Assembly: GCF_003086295.3 (NCBI RefSeq)
Contig: NC_092052.1
Location: 27,131,427-27,195,426, forward strand
Direction of reading: 5' to 3'
DNA: 64,000 nucleotides
Origin: Arachis hypogaea
Taxonomy: Eukaryota; Streptophyta; Magnoliopsida; Fabales; Fabaceae
The translations under genes and the position numbers were made by a program. Positions within the stretch are counted from its first letter, which is position 1. Each line of letters begins with the position of its first letter. Of this stretch, positions 23,819 through 34,179 are shown in pieces. The notes beneath the pieces were generated by a model. It was not told the origin of the DNA and did no database searches. It saw only the letters and a list, made by a program, of their open reading frames with translations.

Positions 23819-25430
23819 TAATTTATCTTGTGCTTAATTTGGGGGATTTTATCAACTTTACTCACATTTATTCAATGAAATAGCATGGTTTTGTAATTCT
23901 CCCTAGATTTGTGCTTAAGTGTGAAAACATGCTTTTTAGGCCTTAAAATAGCTAAATTTAACTCACTTGAATTCCATTCGACGCCTTGATATGTTTGTTG
24001 AGTGATTTCAGGTTCATAAGGCAAGTATTGGATGGAAGAAGTGAGGAGAAAAGCATGCAAAGTGGGAGAACTCATGAAGAAATGAAGGAACCGCAAAGCT
24101 GTCAAGCCTGACCTCTTCGCACTCAATCGATCATAACTTGAGCTACAGAAGTCCAAATGAGGCGGTTTCAGTTGCGTTGGAAAGCTAACATCTGGGACTT
24201 CAAAATCATATAAAATTTGTCATAGTTTTATGACGTCTAGGGACGCGAACATGCACTGTACACGTGCGCGCTGATGGAGCAGCGTGGGTCCACTTTGGGC
24301 AACTCGTTGGGGGTGATTTCTAGCTCATTTTGGGCCAAATCCAACTCATTTTTGATGCTATTGAACCCAAGGATTGAGAGGGGAATGAACCAAGTAGTCA
24401 TAATTGAGTTTTCATCATGTTTTAGGATAGAATTCTAGAGAGAGAGGAGAGCCTCTCTCTAGATTTAGGATAGAAATTAGGATAAAGTTAGGTTAATCAC
24501 TCTCAATTTTCTCTTTCAATTTGTGTTTTGATTTCAATTCTCTTTACATTTTAGTGTTCTATTGTCTTAATCTTCTTAGTTTCTCTTGTTAGTTTCTTGT
24601 TTTGTTCTCCTTTATGTTGATGAACCATTGTTGGATCTCGATTTCTTTAATGCAATTTTATGTTTCCATGTCTCTTTTATGTTGATCTTGATTGTTATTA
24701 TTGATTTCTTGCTTATGTTAGTTATGAGTTTCTTTAATTCTTACATTTGGTGATGCTTACTTTTCTTGCACATTAGGTGTTTGTTAAAATGCTTTCACTA
24801 GTTTTTGAGTAGTTTCTTTTGCTCTTGGCCTAGGCTAAGGGAATTGAGTGATATTGAGTCATTGGGTCTCAATGATTTGGTGATTTGAGAATCCTTGGTG
24901 ATCAATTTGATACTCATTGACACCAACCCACTACTAATCTAATTAGTAGATAGGTTGGGACTTATGGGTTGATGTGATCAAGCCTATTTGACGTACTTCA
25001 AGCTTAGGATTAGATATTATGTACTTAAAGCTTTTGGAGGTAGACTTAATAGGTTGGCCTCTCATAATTATCAATGTATGGTTTGTAGACAAGGATGGTG
25101 ATCTCAATTACCTATGTCTAGCCAAGAGTACTTTTTTCTTTCTTTTATTAGTTCTTGCTATTTTACTTTCTTGTTATTATATTTTCTTGTCAATTATCAA
25201 AATCAAACCCCCTTGTATCTTCATAGCCAATAATTAAACACTTCATTGCAATTCCTTGTGAGACGACCGAAGTTCAAATACTTCGGTTAATTCTTCTTTG
25301 GGGTTTGTTACTTGTGACAACCAAAATTTTTTATTGGGAGGATTGTTTGTTGGTTTGGAGCTATGCTTACAACGAAGTCCTTATTTTTCTATAAGAGAAA
25401 TTCTAGACCATCGAGCAATTCTCACTATCA
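23819..25430 (+). repeat. 5' LTR of element B
   Basis: Ends ...CTCACTATCA next to the primer site. Its first bases are altered: about 18 bp of the TGATAAACTCAGATTTTGTG start seen in the 3' copy are missing, but the GATAC target copy before it fixes the boundary. Confidence 0.9.
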
Positions 25431-25433
25431 AAA

Positions 25434-25450
25434 TGGCGCCATTGCCGGGG
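25434..25450 (+). other. Primer binding site of element B
   Basis: TGGCGCCATTGCCGGGG, the tRNA-Asp-type site with one change from the form in element E, three bases after the LTR. Confidence 0.85.
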
Positions 25451-25582
25451 AGTTGCAATGGTGTTATGTTATTGGCTATTGTGAATATTGTGAATATGTT
25501 TGCCTTTTGCTTATTTGTTAGTTTTTGTTAGCTTTAGGACTTTGTTGCTTATTTTTGTTAGCTTTTGCTTTTATTTGCTATC

Positions 25583-27454
25583 ATGAATTCTCACCACTTT
25601 GGCTATGAGTTTGACTCAAATTATGTTGTAGGAAATGGGAACTACAATGGTAACATGCATCAAGGATGGAACAATCAAAGGTGAGAGGAGCCTTAAGGGA
25701 TTGATAAACCTTCTTGGCAACAACAACCTCTGGATTCTTATGGGTACAATTCCAATCCTAATGCATATCAATCTAATGGATGTGGCGACCCTTATTGTGA
25801 TTGTCAACAACCACCACCATATGCCTGTGAACCACCTCCTCAACATGGTTTTGAACCACCTTACTCACAAGCCCCATACCACCAAACACCCTCATATGAC
25901 CTTAATACTTACCCACCATACCAACCACCTTATGAGCCATATGAACCATACATAGAACTACCACAATTCCAACACAACTACTCCCAAGAACCACCTCCAT
26001 ATACACCATCTCCATACCCTTACCAATATGAGCCACCTTCCAACTACAACTCCTTTCCCTCAAATAATGAACCCTCTCTTCCACCACCGCCCTCCGATGA
26101 AGCCCTCATGCTAGAACTAGGAGATCTTAACTCTCAATTCCAAAGGCAATAAGAGGGGATGGAAAAGGAGTTTAAGGATCTAGAAGCCAAGATGGCTATC
26201 CTAGTGGAAGCTGTTAGCAATATGGCCTCCTCCCAACTAAGCCTAAGCAACCAAGGCACTCCCATTGACGAATGTGGAGAAGAAATTAAGGAGCATAGTG
26301 AGGGAGTGAGTTTAGAGCTTCAATGTGAAGAAGAGGGGTTGAAGCAAGAATTTCCACAAGGGGAGAAAGTTGAGACAATTGAGCCGGAAGAAGTGGTTGA
26401 AAACCTAGGAGATATTGGAAGTTCATGGGAATGTAGCATTAGAGAGCCCTCTTTCAAGAATCTTGATATTGATGTTAAGGAGGGTGTACAACCTCCAAGG
26501 CATATCATGGTGAAAAACTTTGAAGAGATTGACCAAGAGATGGATTCAATCATTGAGAAATTCTTATGTACAATTGAATCCTCTCCCATTGGGCTTGACA
26601 TGGAGATTAAAGAAGAAGACACCTCACCTCCCATACCCTTGGTAAGCAATGAAGAAAATATTGAATTGGAAGGAAGCTACCAAGAGGAAGAAGTTGATCA
26701 AGAAGCAAGCTCCATCATTGAAGATGATTCCACACCAACCAATGAGTCTCTTGGAATTGATGAATCTCCTTTATTGTGTTGTGTAATTGATGACAAGGAG
26801 GACCGTGCATAACCTCCAACACATGGTTTGAGCAATGAAGGGTGTATAGAAGAAGTTGGTGAGCAAGGAATTGAAGTTTAAGAAGCTTGCAAGGAGGTGG
26901 AGGTAGTCAAGAAGGAGCACAAGGGCGTAGACCTCGCATTGGCTAAGTGTGGGGAAGTCCCCCTTCCTAAGTCACCATCATCCAACACAACATTCAAGTG
27001 GGTAAAATTATTATTCCTAAGCTTTTCTTTCTCACTTGAATATGGTTTGATTGAAAATGATGGTCAACTTAGAGCTCTTTGTGGAGTTAAGAGTAGGAGA
27101 GAGTTATGTAGTGGTTGGACACATCACTCTAAGTTCATAATGGTTGCATGCTCGAAGTTGAATAGCAATGGTTGGTGTAGAACCAAATTGCATGGGTCTA
27201 GGAGAATGTTTGGATGCTTAATTGAGAATTCTAAGGTCATGCCACCCAATTGGAATCATGATGATCAATTTGAAGATGGGTGTCAAAACAAAGTGTGGGA
27301 TCCCGGATCGCACAAGGAGAATCAAATTTGGGAGCCCATGGCTTGTGTGGAATTCCATCAAGGCTTGGAGTTATCATCTTTGAAGACTAAAGCTTATCGG
27401 AGATTCAAGCATTGGTGGATATTCAAGGATAGCTTCAAGCACAAGCCACCTTAA
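25583..27454 (+). pseudogene. Gag-like ORF of element B with conserved orphan C-terminal domain
   Basis: A single frame of about 624 codons (ATG 25583, MNSHHFGYEFDSN...) interrupted by about five in-frame stops (near 25682, 25693, 26150, 26810 and 26879) but no frameshift. The N-terminal part is Pro/Tyr/Gln-rich (CQQPPPYACEPPPQHGFEPP), the middle has a short coiled-coil-like stretch (MEKEFKDLEAKMAILVEAVSN) and a long acidic region. The C-terminal part has FKWVKLLFLSFSFSLEYGL, DGQLRALCGVKSRR, LHGSRRMFG and KVWDPGSH, all shared with elements A and E. Role unknown; capsid-like by position. Element A is inserted just after its stop codon. Confidence 0.78.
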
Positions 27455-27464
27455 GAGGAGCTCC

Positions 27465-28933
27465 TGAAAGAGCAGAGGATTGATGGTTTAGAGGTTATAA
27501 GAACTCTCGTTGTGAGTATAGTTACTAAACCAAGCAATCAACCTTTCTTACAAACGTGTTGGGTGTCACAAGTAACAAACCCCTTTAAAAATTGTTAACC
27601 GAGTATTCAAACCTCGGGTCGTCTTCTCAAGGAACTGCGAGGAAGTATGTTCTTATTATTGGCTATAAAGGTTGTAATCGGGGTTTAGAAGGCGAGAAGC
27701 AAGTAATTTTCAATGACAAGTGAATTAAATGGCAATTAAAAATAAATAATAACTGTAAAGCAACCTTTAGTAAGGTAGAGAAATCAGAGGTCCAACTTAG
27801 TTATCTCTCTCAACAATAATGAAAGTTGAATCTAAACTCCACTTGGTCAACCTTTACCAGGGCAAAGGAAAGTCAAGGGACTAATTAAATTGACTTTTGA
27901 ATCCTAATTATTTCCTCAGAAAAGGTTGGGATTATTTAAGTTCAGCTTAATTAGCAAGATAACGATTATCAATTATGTTGGGTTTAATAACTGTTGAGTT
28001 ACTAAATTCTTAACCAGAACCAAAAGGGGAAAAGTAAAATTGCTAGAAGATAAAGAGGTCCTTAGATGGGAAGCAATGGTAACTTAAATCAAAGAAAACA
28101 ATCATAAACTGAAAATACCTCAATCATCATTAATTCAAATAACAGTCTGTAACATGAGAGAATTCATAAATCAAATTATACTAATCAATTCAAATGTTGG
28201 AATAAATAAATAGAAGTAATACTAAAAGAACATTAAACCTGGATCCAGAGTTACTCTTAAAACAAGAAGAAATCCTAAATCCTAAAAGAGAGAGAGAGAA
28301 GATCTCCCTCTCAACTAAATCTAAATCATTGAAAGGTGAAAATATGCGAGCTCCCTTTGAATGGAAGCATTCCCACACTTTATAACCTCTGGTCTATGCT
28401 GTCTGTACTTGGATCTGGGCCAAAAAGGGCTTCAGAATTCGCTGGGGGCGTATTCTGTAATTTCTGGTGCGTGGCCTCTGTCACGCGTCCGCGTGGGTCA
28501 CGCGGTCGCGTCATTCGGAGCTTTTCCTTGCCACGCGGTCGCGTCAGTCATGCGACCGCGTCAGTCATGCGGCCGCGTCGCTTCTGATTCGTGCTTGGCA
28601 CGCGATCGCGTCGTCCATGCGATCGCGTGGATACTAGTTTCCTTAAAGCTCCGTTTTGCTTTCTCCTTCCATTTTAGTATGTTCCCTTTTTCATCCTTTA
28701 AGTCATTCTACCTTAGAAAATCTGAAACTACTCAACACACTAATCACGGCATCGAATGGAAATAAAGGTAATTAAAATAATTAATTTTTAAAGCTCAGGA
28801 AACATATTTTTCACAACATGACATAATAAGGAAGGGAAAGTAAAACCATGCAATTAATGTGAATAAGTAGGTGAAGAGTTGAATAAATCACTCTAATTAA
28901 GCACAAAAGAACTCATGAAATATGGGTTTATCA
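27465..28933 (-). repeat. 3' LTR of element A
   Basis: 1469 bp, about 99% identical to 35879-37346. It lies directly after the purine tract at 28934-28950 and is followed on the minus strand by GGAGC, the target copy. Confidence 0.96.
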
Positions 28934-28950
28934 ACCTCCCCACACTTAAA
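28934..28950 (-). other. 3' polypurine tract of element A
   Basis: The minus strand reads TTTAAGTGTGGGGAGGT immediately before the 3' LTR, the expected site for plus-strand DNA priming. Confidence 0.9.
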
Positions 28951-28953
28951 CAC

Positions 28954-28971
28954 TAGCATGTCCTCATGCTA
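28954..28971 (-). other. Hairpin just before the polypurine tract (element A)
   Basis: The minus strand reads TAGCATGAGGACATGCTA: a perfect 7-bp stem with loop AGGA, a few bases upstream of the tract. Element B has the same stem-loop at 40049-40064 before its own tract. Confidence 0.8.
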
Positions 28972-29123
28972 AATCCAAGGTAAATAATTAAGGTTAAAGT
29001 GATGGAATGTTATGAAATGCAACCTATGCTAAATGCATCTACTTAATGAGTCATGCAATTCTAATTCATCCACTCATATATAAAGCTTACATGTAGCTAA
29101 GTTAATTCACATTCTCAAGGAGT

Positions 29124-29188
<65 letters not shown>

Positions 29189-30711
29189 CCAACCCTTAAA
29201 TAATAAAGCACTTTAGCAAATGAGATGGGAAAGAAAACATTGTACAAACTTGCAAAACAATTAGTAAATTTTAAGCACAGATATATGTTGATGAGTTATT
29301 GAACCCTCACTGGATTTTGTGTTTACTCTCTAGTCACTCAGTGTTTATTGGGTTTATTCACTCTATTTTTCTTTTTATTCTTAATTTCTACAGCTTTGTT
29401 TTTCATCTAACCAATCAACAATTATAGAATATAGTCATACCAAAAAGTCATGAGGTCTTAATTAAGGTTGTAATGGGGCCAAGGTAAAGGTAAGGATTCA
29501 TGTATATGGTTAAGTGAGCTAATAAGTGAATCCTCAATTAGACTAAGATCTCACCTCATACATATTTAGTAAAATAAAATTTCTTTACCTATTTTCCCAT
29601 ATTTCCCACTTGTTGTTACATGCTCATGTTTCACTTTTTTATTTTATTTTTTTCTATTCCATGTGCATTGTTTTCATTGGGAAATTTCCTTTTGTATTTC
29701 CTTTTATTTAGATGCTGAAAAATAACTCTTTTTTTTTTAAAGCACATGATAATTAAATCACTTAAATTTTCTCATGAGCATGCTTCCCAAATTTTATTTT
29801 ATTTCTTTTAACTTCTCTACCTTTTGTTTCTATCATCCATGTTCCCAAAAGGTTTCCCACATTTAACTCTATTCACAATTTTCTATCTTAAGCTAACTAA
29901 GGATTCACTTGGGATTTTCCTTTGTTTTTCTGCTTAAGGCTAGTAATTTGGCTAAATAGAATAAAGGGGTTTTAAAAGGCTCAAGGGGGGCTAACAAGGG
30001 TGATGTAAAAGGTGGGCTAATTTGGGGTGAGTGAGCTAAAATCAAATGATGGCCTCAATCATTCTCCTTGTATGTATCTATTCTATATTCTATAATTGGA
30101 CATATAGATTAAAGCAAAGGAAAGAACATCAGAATAAAAGAAATGTAACACACAGAAATGAAATTATGGTTTGAATGCAACCATACAATTTAAGCTCAAG
30201 ACTCACAGGCTGTGTGTTCTCTAACTCAAGCATCATATATCATTCATATATTGTATGCAGGTTTAGTTAAAAATTCCCATTATTCTCTTGAAAAAATTAT
30301 TTAGGGTAGCTTTTAAAGTTTTAATGTTCTTCCTTGATGAAATGTTGTCAACTAACATGTAATGCTATATATACAAGGTGTGGGTTGTTTTGATTCTGTT
30401 AAAGTTTCTAGTTTACTTCCTTTTTATATTTTTCTATTTAAACTATACTATCTTATGCCAAAAAGAGTAAACTATACTAATTAATCCACTAACAAATCAG
30501 AATTGCAAACTAACTAAATGACTAAAATAAACTAAATGGCTAAAGTATGAACTAAAGATGCAAAATGCAGCACATAGAGTAAGATACACAAGTATCAATG
30601 TATAAGTACTCAGAAAATAACAATAAAAGAAAAAGAGAAAAATACAGAAAAATATCCAAAATAAAAGAAAAAGTATGTAGTAGTTCACCAAAATAAACGT
30701 CAGAGATGGCG
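28972..30711 (-). other. Non-coding 3' internal region of element A
   Basis: AT-rich, between the internal and terminal purine tracts, with a 60-bp (AT)n microsatellite at 29128-29187. No ORF above chance. A similar AT-rich tail occupies 38570-40040 of element B. Confidence 0.7.
29128..29187. repeat. (AT)n microsatellite
   Basis: About 30 uninterrupted AT units within element A. Confidence 0.95.
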
Positions 30712-30728
30712 ACCTCCCCACACTTAAA
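30712..30728 (-). other. Internal copy of the polypurine tract in element A
   Basis: The same 17-nt sequence as the terminal tract (TTTAAGTGTGGGGAGGT on the minus strand), about 1.8 kb upstream of it and 26 bases after the end of ORF3. Candidate central polypurine tract. Confidence 0.8.
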
Positions 30729-30753
30729 ATGAAGCATCGTCCTCGATGCCCAA

Positions 30754-32207
30754 TCAAGCCTGGTGTGAAGGAGTGTCATCAATGGTAGGGATGGTAGCTG
30801 GGGTCTCCGTGGTGGTGGTGGGCTGGGGGTCTGGCTGCTGTGGAGGTGGGACGGACTGGATCGGGATCTCCGGATCTGCAGCCTCTATCTGGGGCATAAC
30901 CTCCTGATGTGGGGCAGCCTGCTCTGTGGCTGCCTGCTGATGAGTCTCTGCCTGGGAATGAGGCTCCTCCTCGTGCTCATCCTCTGATGGCTCGGAAGGG
31001 GTGTCGGGCTCGGAGGGGATGTCGGCGCCCTGTCTGATCATCAGCTTCAGATGGGAATAGCGTCGCCTATTGCGGCGCTCTAATCTCTCATACCGGCGCC
31101 TGTTACGGCGCTCCATCTGATCAAGCTGGCAGAAAAGACTGTGCACGAGGCGATAGACCGGCTCAGAGGCGGGTGGAGGTGCAGTCGTGGCAGCAGGGGC
31201 AGCTGGGGCAGCTGTGGATGAAGAGGGTCCAGCAGACGGAGGGCTGTCTCGTCAGTAGCAGTGACAGGTGGTAGTCTGTAGCCCAAGGCAAGGAAGTTCC
31301 TGCTGTGCGGGAAGATTTTCCTGTAGTCCGCTGCTGGTGGTCGCTCATCGGCATCCTCCCAAGGCACATCAGCCTGACGGCCTAGCCGTGTAACCAGGTA
31401 AGGAAAGGGGAGGGTGCCTCGTACGTGGGCCCTGGCCATATAATGCCGGATAAAACGAGGCAGATAAATGTCCTTACCCTCCAGCACACACCAAAGGAGG
31501 GTGATCATAGTAGCCGGGATCTCCGTCTCGTGAGTACTCGGCATCACAAAATTACTCAAGATCTGATGCCATAGCCGAGCCTCATCATTTAAGTACACTC
31601 TGTTTATCCCTCTAGGTATAGTGGTGTTCTGACCCATCTTCCAAGGAACAGCAGGGTCGAGAGCTATCCGTGCCTTCACAGCATCCCAGTCAAACTGCAT
31701 CTGGCCCATGTCCTCCTCAGCCTGTGCAAAACCATCTGGGTGATCGAACTTGGCTGGGAGCTGGAGAATGGTCTCTATGGCCTCCTCAGTGACCAGAATT
31801 TGCTTTCCCCTCAGGTTCACTGCATCTAGGGTAGTAAGGTAGTAGTTGCAATAGAATTCCCGTACCCAAGATGCATTCACCTCTGTCAGTTATCTCTCCA
31901 GAAAGAACCAGCCCCGTTGCTTGATTTGCTCAGTAGTGTACTGCTGGAGGGCTTCTGGAATCTTCAAGGTACGTTCCAGGTATAGATTTCTGGAGTTTGT
32001 AAAAGTCGGGTACTTCAGCTCACAGTACCGGTTTGCAAATTTTATAGGATCAGTCGAAGGGAGCAGCTGGTCAGCTTTTTCCTGCTGTATGAAATTCTTC
32101 TCCCGCCATGAGGAATCGTGCATTAGAGAAATGATGGACTGGGAGGAATCTCCTCTCTTGCGCTTGCCAGTAGCCTTGCCTTTGCCTTTTCTCTGTGAGG
32201 CAGACAT
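30754..32207 (-). pseudogene. ORF3 of element A: plant transposon protein domain (Athila ORF1-like)
   Basis: Begins MSASQRKGKGKATGKRKRG (basic N-terminus). It continues IKFANRYCELKYPTFTNSRN, LYLERTLKIPEAL, WVREFYCNYYLTTLDAVNLRGKQILVT, IALDPAVPWKM, LNDEARLWHQILSNFVMPSTHETEIPATMITLLWCVLEGKDIYLPRFI. This pattern resembles the Pfam 'putative plant transposon protein' domain found in Athila ORF1 proteins; named from memory, not searched. A C-terminal part has an Arg-rich repeat (MERRNRRRYERLERRNRRRY) and a Pro/Glu/Gln-rich tail. Defects are one TAA at 31890-31892 and one frame change near 31235. About 483 codons when read across these. Its role in replication is not known. Confidence 0.75.
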
Positions 32208-33059
32208 CCTGAAAAACAGAAAACCAGGAAATGGATAAAATAGGAAAGCAAATAGGCAATTTAAACAAAGGAAACTCAAAGCGGTAAGGGAGGGATAGAA
32301 TAAGGAAAATGAGTATATGAAATGTGATTGAATTTATGTTAAATGGAAAAAAAAAAAGAATAAGCAATATGCCATGGTTAGAAAGTTAGAGGAAAGTGAA
32401 AATAATCAGAAGAGAGATCAAAAGGGTTAGTATGGTTAGGATTTGAAAAGGAAATTAGGAAATTAAAATCAGGGAGTTAGTAAAGTGCGGGTTAAAGTAA
32501 GTGGCATAGAGAAAAAACCATATAACAAGGATTCACAGGTAAGAATAGAAGTACTCATAATTGAACAAGCAGTTTAGGAACCAGGAAATCAAAAAGGATA
32601 AGAAAGTCTGCCATAGCATTTATGTAATGGTTTGGGTAAAGCAGAGTAAAACAGATTTCAGAAATGCCAAACCAAAACATGAATGAAAACAATTTTTAAA
32701 AAAAATTTGGGCAGCATTCCGGCTAAAATTGGATTATCCCGGAAAATAAACAGCAATCATATCAGTTCATATGAATTAAAAGAAAGCAAGCTGCATGTAC
32801 ATAGATATAAAATAAACATAAAAACTCAATGTAAACAGCAGCAACATACAAGAAAGCAGCAACATATTTGCACATAGGATAAAACAGAAGGAAGAACAGT
32901 GCAAGTAAACAGGCGTAGATCCACTAACCACAGCCTAAGCTACCTAACAACCTAAAAATCCACTACAACATGCAAGTCTAGCTATCCTAATCATGAACAT
33001 AAACGGAATAAAAAATACAGAAAAGTGACGAACGGATAAAAGGGTTGCGTGTTGCGAAA

Positions 33060-33480
33060 CCTGGTAAGCGGAAGGGTGGAACAGGGAAGAAGGTGGCTGC
33101 GGCGGCGTCCGGCGCGGTGGTGGTGCACGGCGATGCGGTGGTGGCTGAGGGGGCAGTGGCGGCGAGGGTTTTGGGTTGGTGATAGAAGAAGGGGGGTGTG
33201 GTTGGGTGGCGGAGAAAGGGTTTAAGTGGTGGGTGGGGTTGCTGGCTGAAGGGGTGGGGCGCGGTGGATGGCCGGCGGTGGTGGGCGGTGGTGGCGGCGA
33301 GCAGCGGTGGAAAGGGAAGGAGAGAGGAAGAAGGAAGGAGAGAGTAGGGGAGGGGGGTGGTACGGCGGCGGTGGCGGGTCGGCGGCGGCGTCTGGGTGAT
33401 GGTGCGGTGGCGGCTGGAAGGTGGTGGGTGGTGGTTAGAGGGAGAGGAGGCAGAGAAGGGGAAGAGGGTTGGGGGTGAGG
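33060..33480 (-). other. GC-rich, Pro-coding low-complexity segment of element A
   Basis: A G-rich plus strand (GGTGGTGGCGGCG-type repeats) reads on the minus strand as a long Pro/Ser/Thr-rich open frame (within 32944-33762). Low complexity makes the open frame unreliable evidence of a protein. The G-runs could form G-quadruplexes in the plus-strand sense. Confidence 0.55.
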
Positions 33481-33526
33481 GCTGCGCGACTGATAGGGTT
33501 CGCGGGCTGGGGGGTTATATTTTCGA

Positions 33527-33990
33527 ATCCACGCGGCCGCGTGGGGCACGCGGTCACGTGGTTGGGACGAGAATGGGAGTGATGCGATCGCGTGGGGTGC
33601 GCGATCGCATGCGAGGGGGAAAGAAGGGTGACGCGATCGCATGGGTCGCGCGATCGCATCGCTGGAAGTCGTGCTAAACGCACGACTCCAGTGCCGTTTT
33701 AGCGCAACTCTGTCTCCTTTTGGGACGATGTGCAATCCATGCGACGCGATCGCGTCGGGCACGCGGTCGCGTGGGATTGGTATTGGGTAAGTGACGTGAT
33801 CGCATGGGGCATGCGATCGCGTGGGCCAATTTGTGCGAAACGCACAAGGGCCGCACGATTCCAGCCCAACTTTCTGTTCGTTGGTTTCTTACGCCGATAT
33901 ATATATCACGCGGCTGCGTGGGTCACGCGGTCGCATGGGTGGTGTTATTCGCGATATGACACGATCGCATGGGGCATGCGGTCGCGTCGT
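33527..33990. repeat. CpG-rich palindrome array (GCGATCGC, GCGGCCGC types)
   Basis: About 12-14 copies of an approximately 12-nt palindrome of the form ATGCGATCGCAT or ACGCGGTCGCGT in 460 bp, usually as pairs separated by GGG or GTGGGG. Copies also fill the LTRs of element A (28482-28629, 36895-37035). Strongly CpG-rich against an AT-rich background. Confidence 0.9.
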
Positions 33991-34179
33991 GCAACCTTTT
34001 TTTTTATGCATGAAAAGTGCAGAATGCAGTGACTATCATGGATGCTTATGCATGATTCCAGGTTTAATAAATTAAAATGAAAAAAGAAAAATTGAAAGCA
34101 ATTAACAAGAAATAAATTGAAAAAGAAGCGACCATACCATGGTGGGTTGTCTCCCACCTAGCACTTTTAGTTAAAGTCC

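Noticed and set aside
25635..25955. His/Thr/Met-rich 106-codon frame in element B
   Set aside because: Shadow of the Pro/Tyr-rich gag-like frame, which matches elements A and E.
28490..28630. Possible CRISPR-like or bacterial array because of regular palindromes
   Set aside because: Spacers are not uniform, units are short palindromes within LTRs, and the DNA is clearly plant nuclear.
28361..28765. 134-codon frames in the LTRs of element A (also 36774-37178)
   Set aside because: They lie wholly inside LTRs and translate the CpG palindromes as Arg/Val/Ala repeats; identical in both LTRs because the LTRs are identical.
32944..33762. 272-codon minus-strand frame rich in Pro and in DAIAxPMRSR repeats
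   Set aside because: It reads through the CpG palindrome array and a GC-rich low-complexity segment; open frames are expected there by composition. No conserved domain.
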